Source of the DNA: Porphyromonadaceae bacterium UBA7203
GTDB taxonomy: Bacteria > Bacteroidota > Bacteroidia > Bacteroidales > Muribaculaceae
Assembly (NCBI GenBank): GCA_002490725.1
Contig: DKUN01000016.1
Location: 1 to 64,000, forward strand
Length of the DNA: 64,000 bases
Direction: 5' to 3'
The notes under the pieces are model-generated. The model worked only from the letters and a program-made list of their open reading frames with translations, did not search any database and was not told the origin of the DNA. A program made the translations under genes and the position numbers. Positions 63,560-64,000 of this stretch are shown here, piece by piece (positions within the stretch are counted from its first letter, which is position 1; every line of letters begins with the position of its first letter).

Positions 63560-63617
63560 ATATTTCAAGCCGCAGTTTTTATGTTTTACAACATATAGGC
63601 CGACAACTGTTTGTTTT

Positions 63618-64000
63618 TTAGATAATTTCAATAGCCTCACCCGAAATCCACGCCCGGTGGCTGTCATCGACCTGTACGTCGTACCACACGTTGTCGCCGC
63701 TGCTGATGGAGTCGAGAATTGTCAGCTTGGTGCCTTCGTGAAGCAGCATGGCTTCCTCGGTGCGGTCTTTGGGAGTGCGCGGAGTAGTTGAAAGGATAAC
63801 CGACGGAGCGACAATGATGGCCTGACCAGACGATGAAGCCTTGCGGGCTGACCTGACAGCAAGAATATTAGCTGCAACGCAGACAATCAGCAGCACTCCG
63901 GCACCGAAAAATCCGACCTTTCGAAGCGCTACGCCAGTGCCCAAAAAGTAGACGCACACTCCGCCAAGAGCAACGATGAAGGCAGCGAGTCCGAGCCAGG
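63618..64000 (-). CDS. 3' end of a BatE-like membrane protein with SH3 domain (partial)
   Basis: The frame is open to the right edge of the window, so the start lies outside. The visible part (about 127 aa) has two transmembrane helices (WLGLAAFIVALGGVCVYF and GFFGAGVLLIVCVAANIL) and a C-terminal SH3-like domain (AMLLHEGTKLTILDSISSGDNVWYDVQVDDSHRAWIS). This combination matches the C-terminal half of BatE-type proteins of Bacteroidetes aerotolerance operons, whose N-terminal half carries TPR repeats. A GTG at 63959 is an internal codon, not the start. Confidence 0.75.
   Translation of the reverse strand, partial: WLGLAAFIVALGGVCVYFLGTGVALRKVGFFGAGVLLIVCVAANILAVRSARKASSSGQAIIVAPSVILSTTPRTPKDRTEEAMLLHEGTKLTILDSISSGDNVWYDVQVDDSHRAWISGEAIEII

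Overview
The window looks like chromosomal DNA of a Bacteroidales bacterium, most likely from the Muribaculaceae/Prevotella side of the order. Evidence: promoters of the Bacteroidetes type (TTTG, 19-21 nt, TAnnTTTG), a SusC/SusD glycan-uptake locus, a Rho factor with a long disordered insertion, a carboxynorspermidine-type spermidine gene, DUF4254 and DUF4252 proteins, a succinate dehydrogenase/fumarate reductase operon in the order C-A-B, and many secreted proteins with a T9SS-like C-terminal tail. The DNA is GC-rich and densely packed. I see no phage, insertion sequence, integrase or CRISPR array.

Layout: 1-75 is a tRNA with anticodon CAU, divergent from a rho-rbfA-lolC-like-AlkZ-like operon (383-4814). 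A compact eight-gene thiamin operon runs leftward from 10146 to 4753 (thiS-tenI-thiE-thiG-thiH-thiF-tenA-thiD) behind a TPP riboswitch; it has no thiC. From 10320 to 17083 there is a rightward run: S9 peptidase, ABC exporter, aminopeptidase P and gamma-carbonic anhydrase. tRNA-Ser and parC are divergent at 17.9 kb. A MerR-like regulator and an M23 peptidase follow leftward, divergent from tRNA-Gly (22038).

22238-38246 is a polysaccharide utilisation locus that I read as a beta-1,3-glucan (laminarin-type) locus: SusC, a frameshifted SusD, a putative surface binding protein, GH16, GH3, GH128 and an FN3-like secreted protein. It is divergent from a membrane-spanning sensor with a propeller and its own LuxR-type HTH.

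38259-45115 is a leftward housekeeping block (ruvB, DUF4254, ROK kinase, carboxynorspermidine dehydrogenase, panB, ferritin, 5'-nucleotidase lipoprotein). 45266-55925 runs rightward: GH20 hexosaminidase, nucleoside kinase, ligA, and the frdCAB operon whose cytochrome subunit carries an unusual C-terminal coiled-coil extension. Downstream of frdB is a strongly structured putative non-coding RNA of about 194 nt (55972-56165) resembling 6S RNA in outline. 56289-61950 holds a CDP-glycerol-type transferase, an ECF sigma/putative anti-sigma/two DUF4252 module, two glycosyltransferases and a TM2 protein. The right edge has a UspA-type protein, a small HTH protein and the 3' end of a BatE-like gene cut by the window.

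The best candidates for something undescribed are the structured RNA after frdB, the cytochrome b extension, the kinase-less glycan sensor with a perfect palindrome in its divergent promoter region, and promoters placed so close to start codons that the mRNAs would be almost leaderless.
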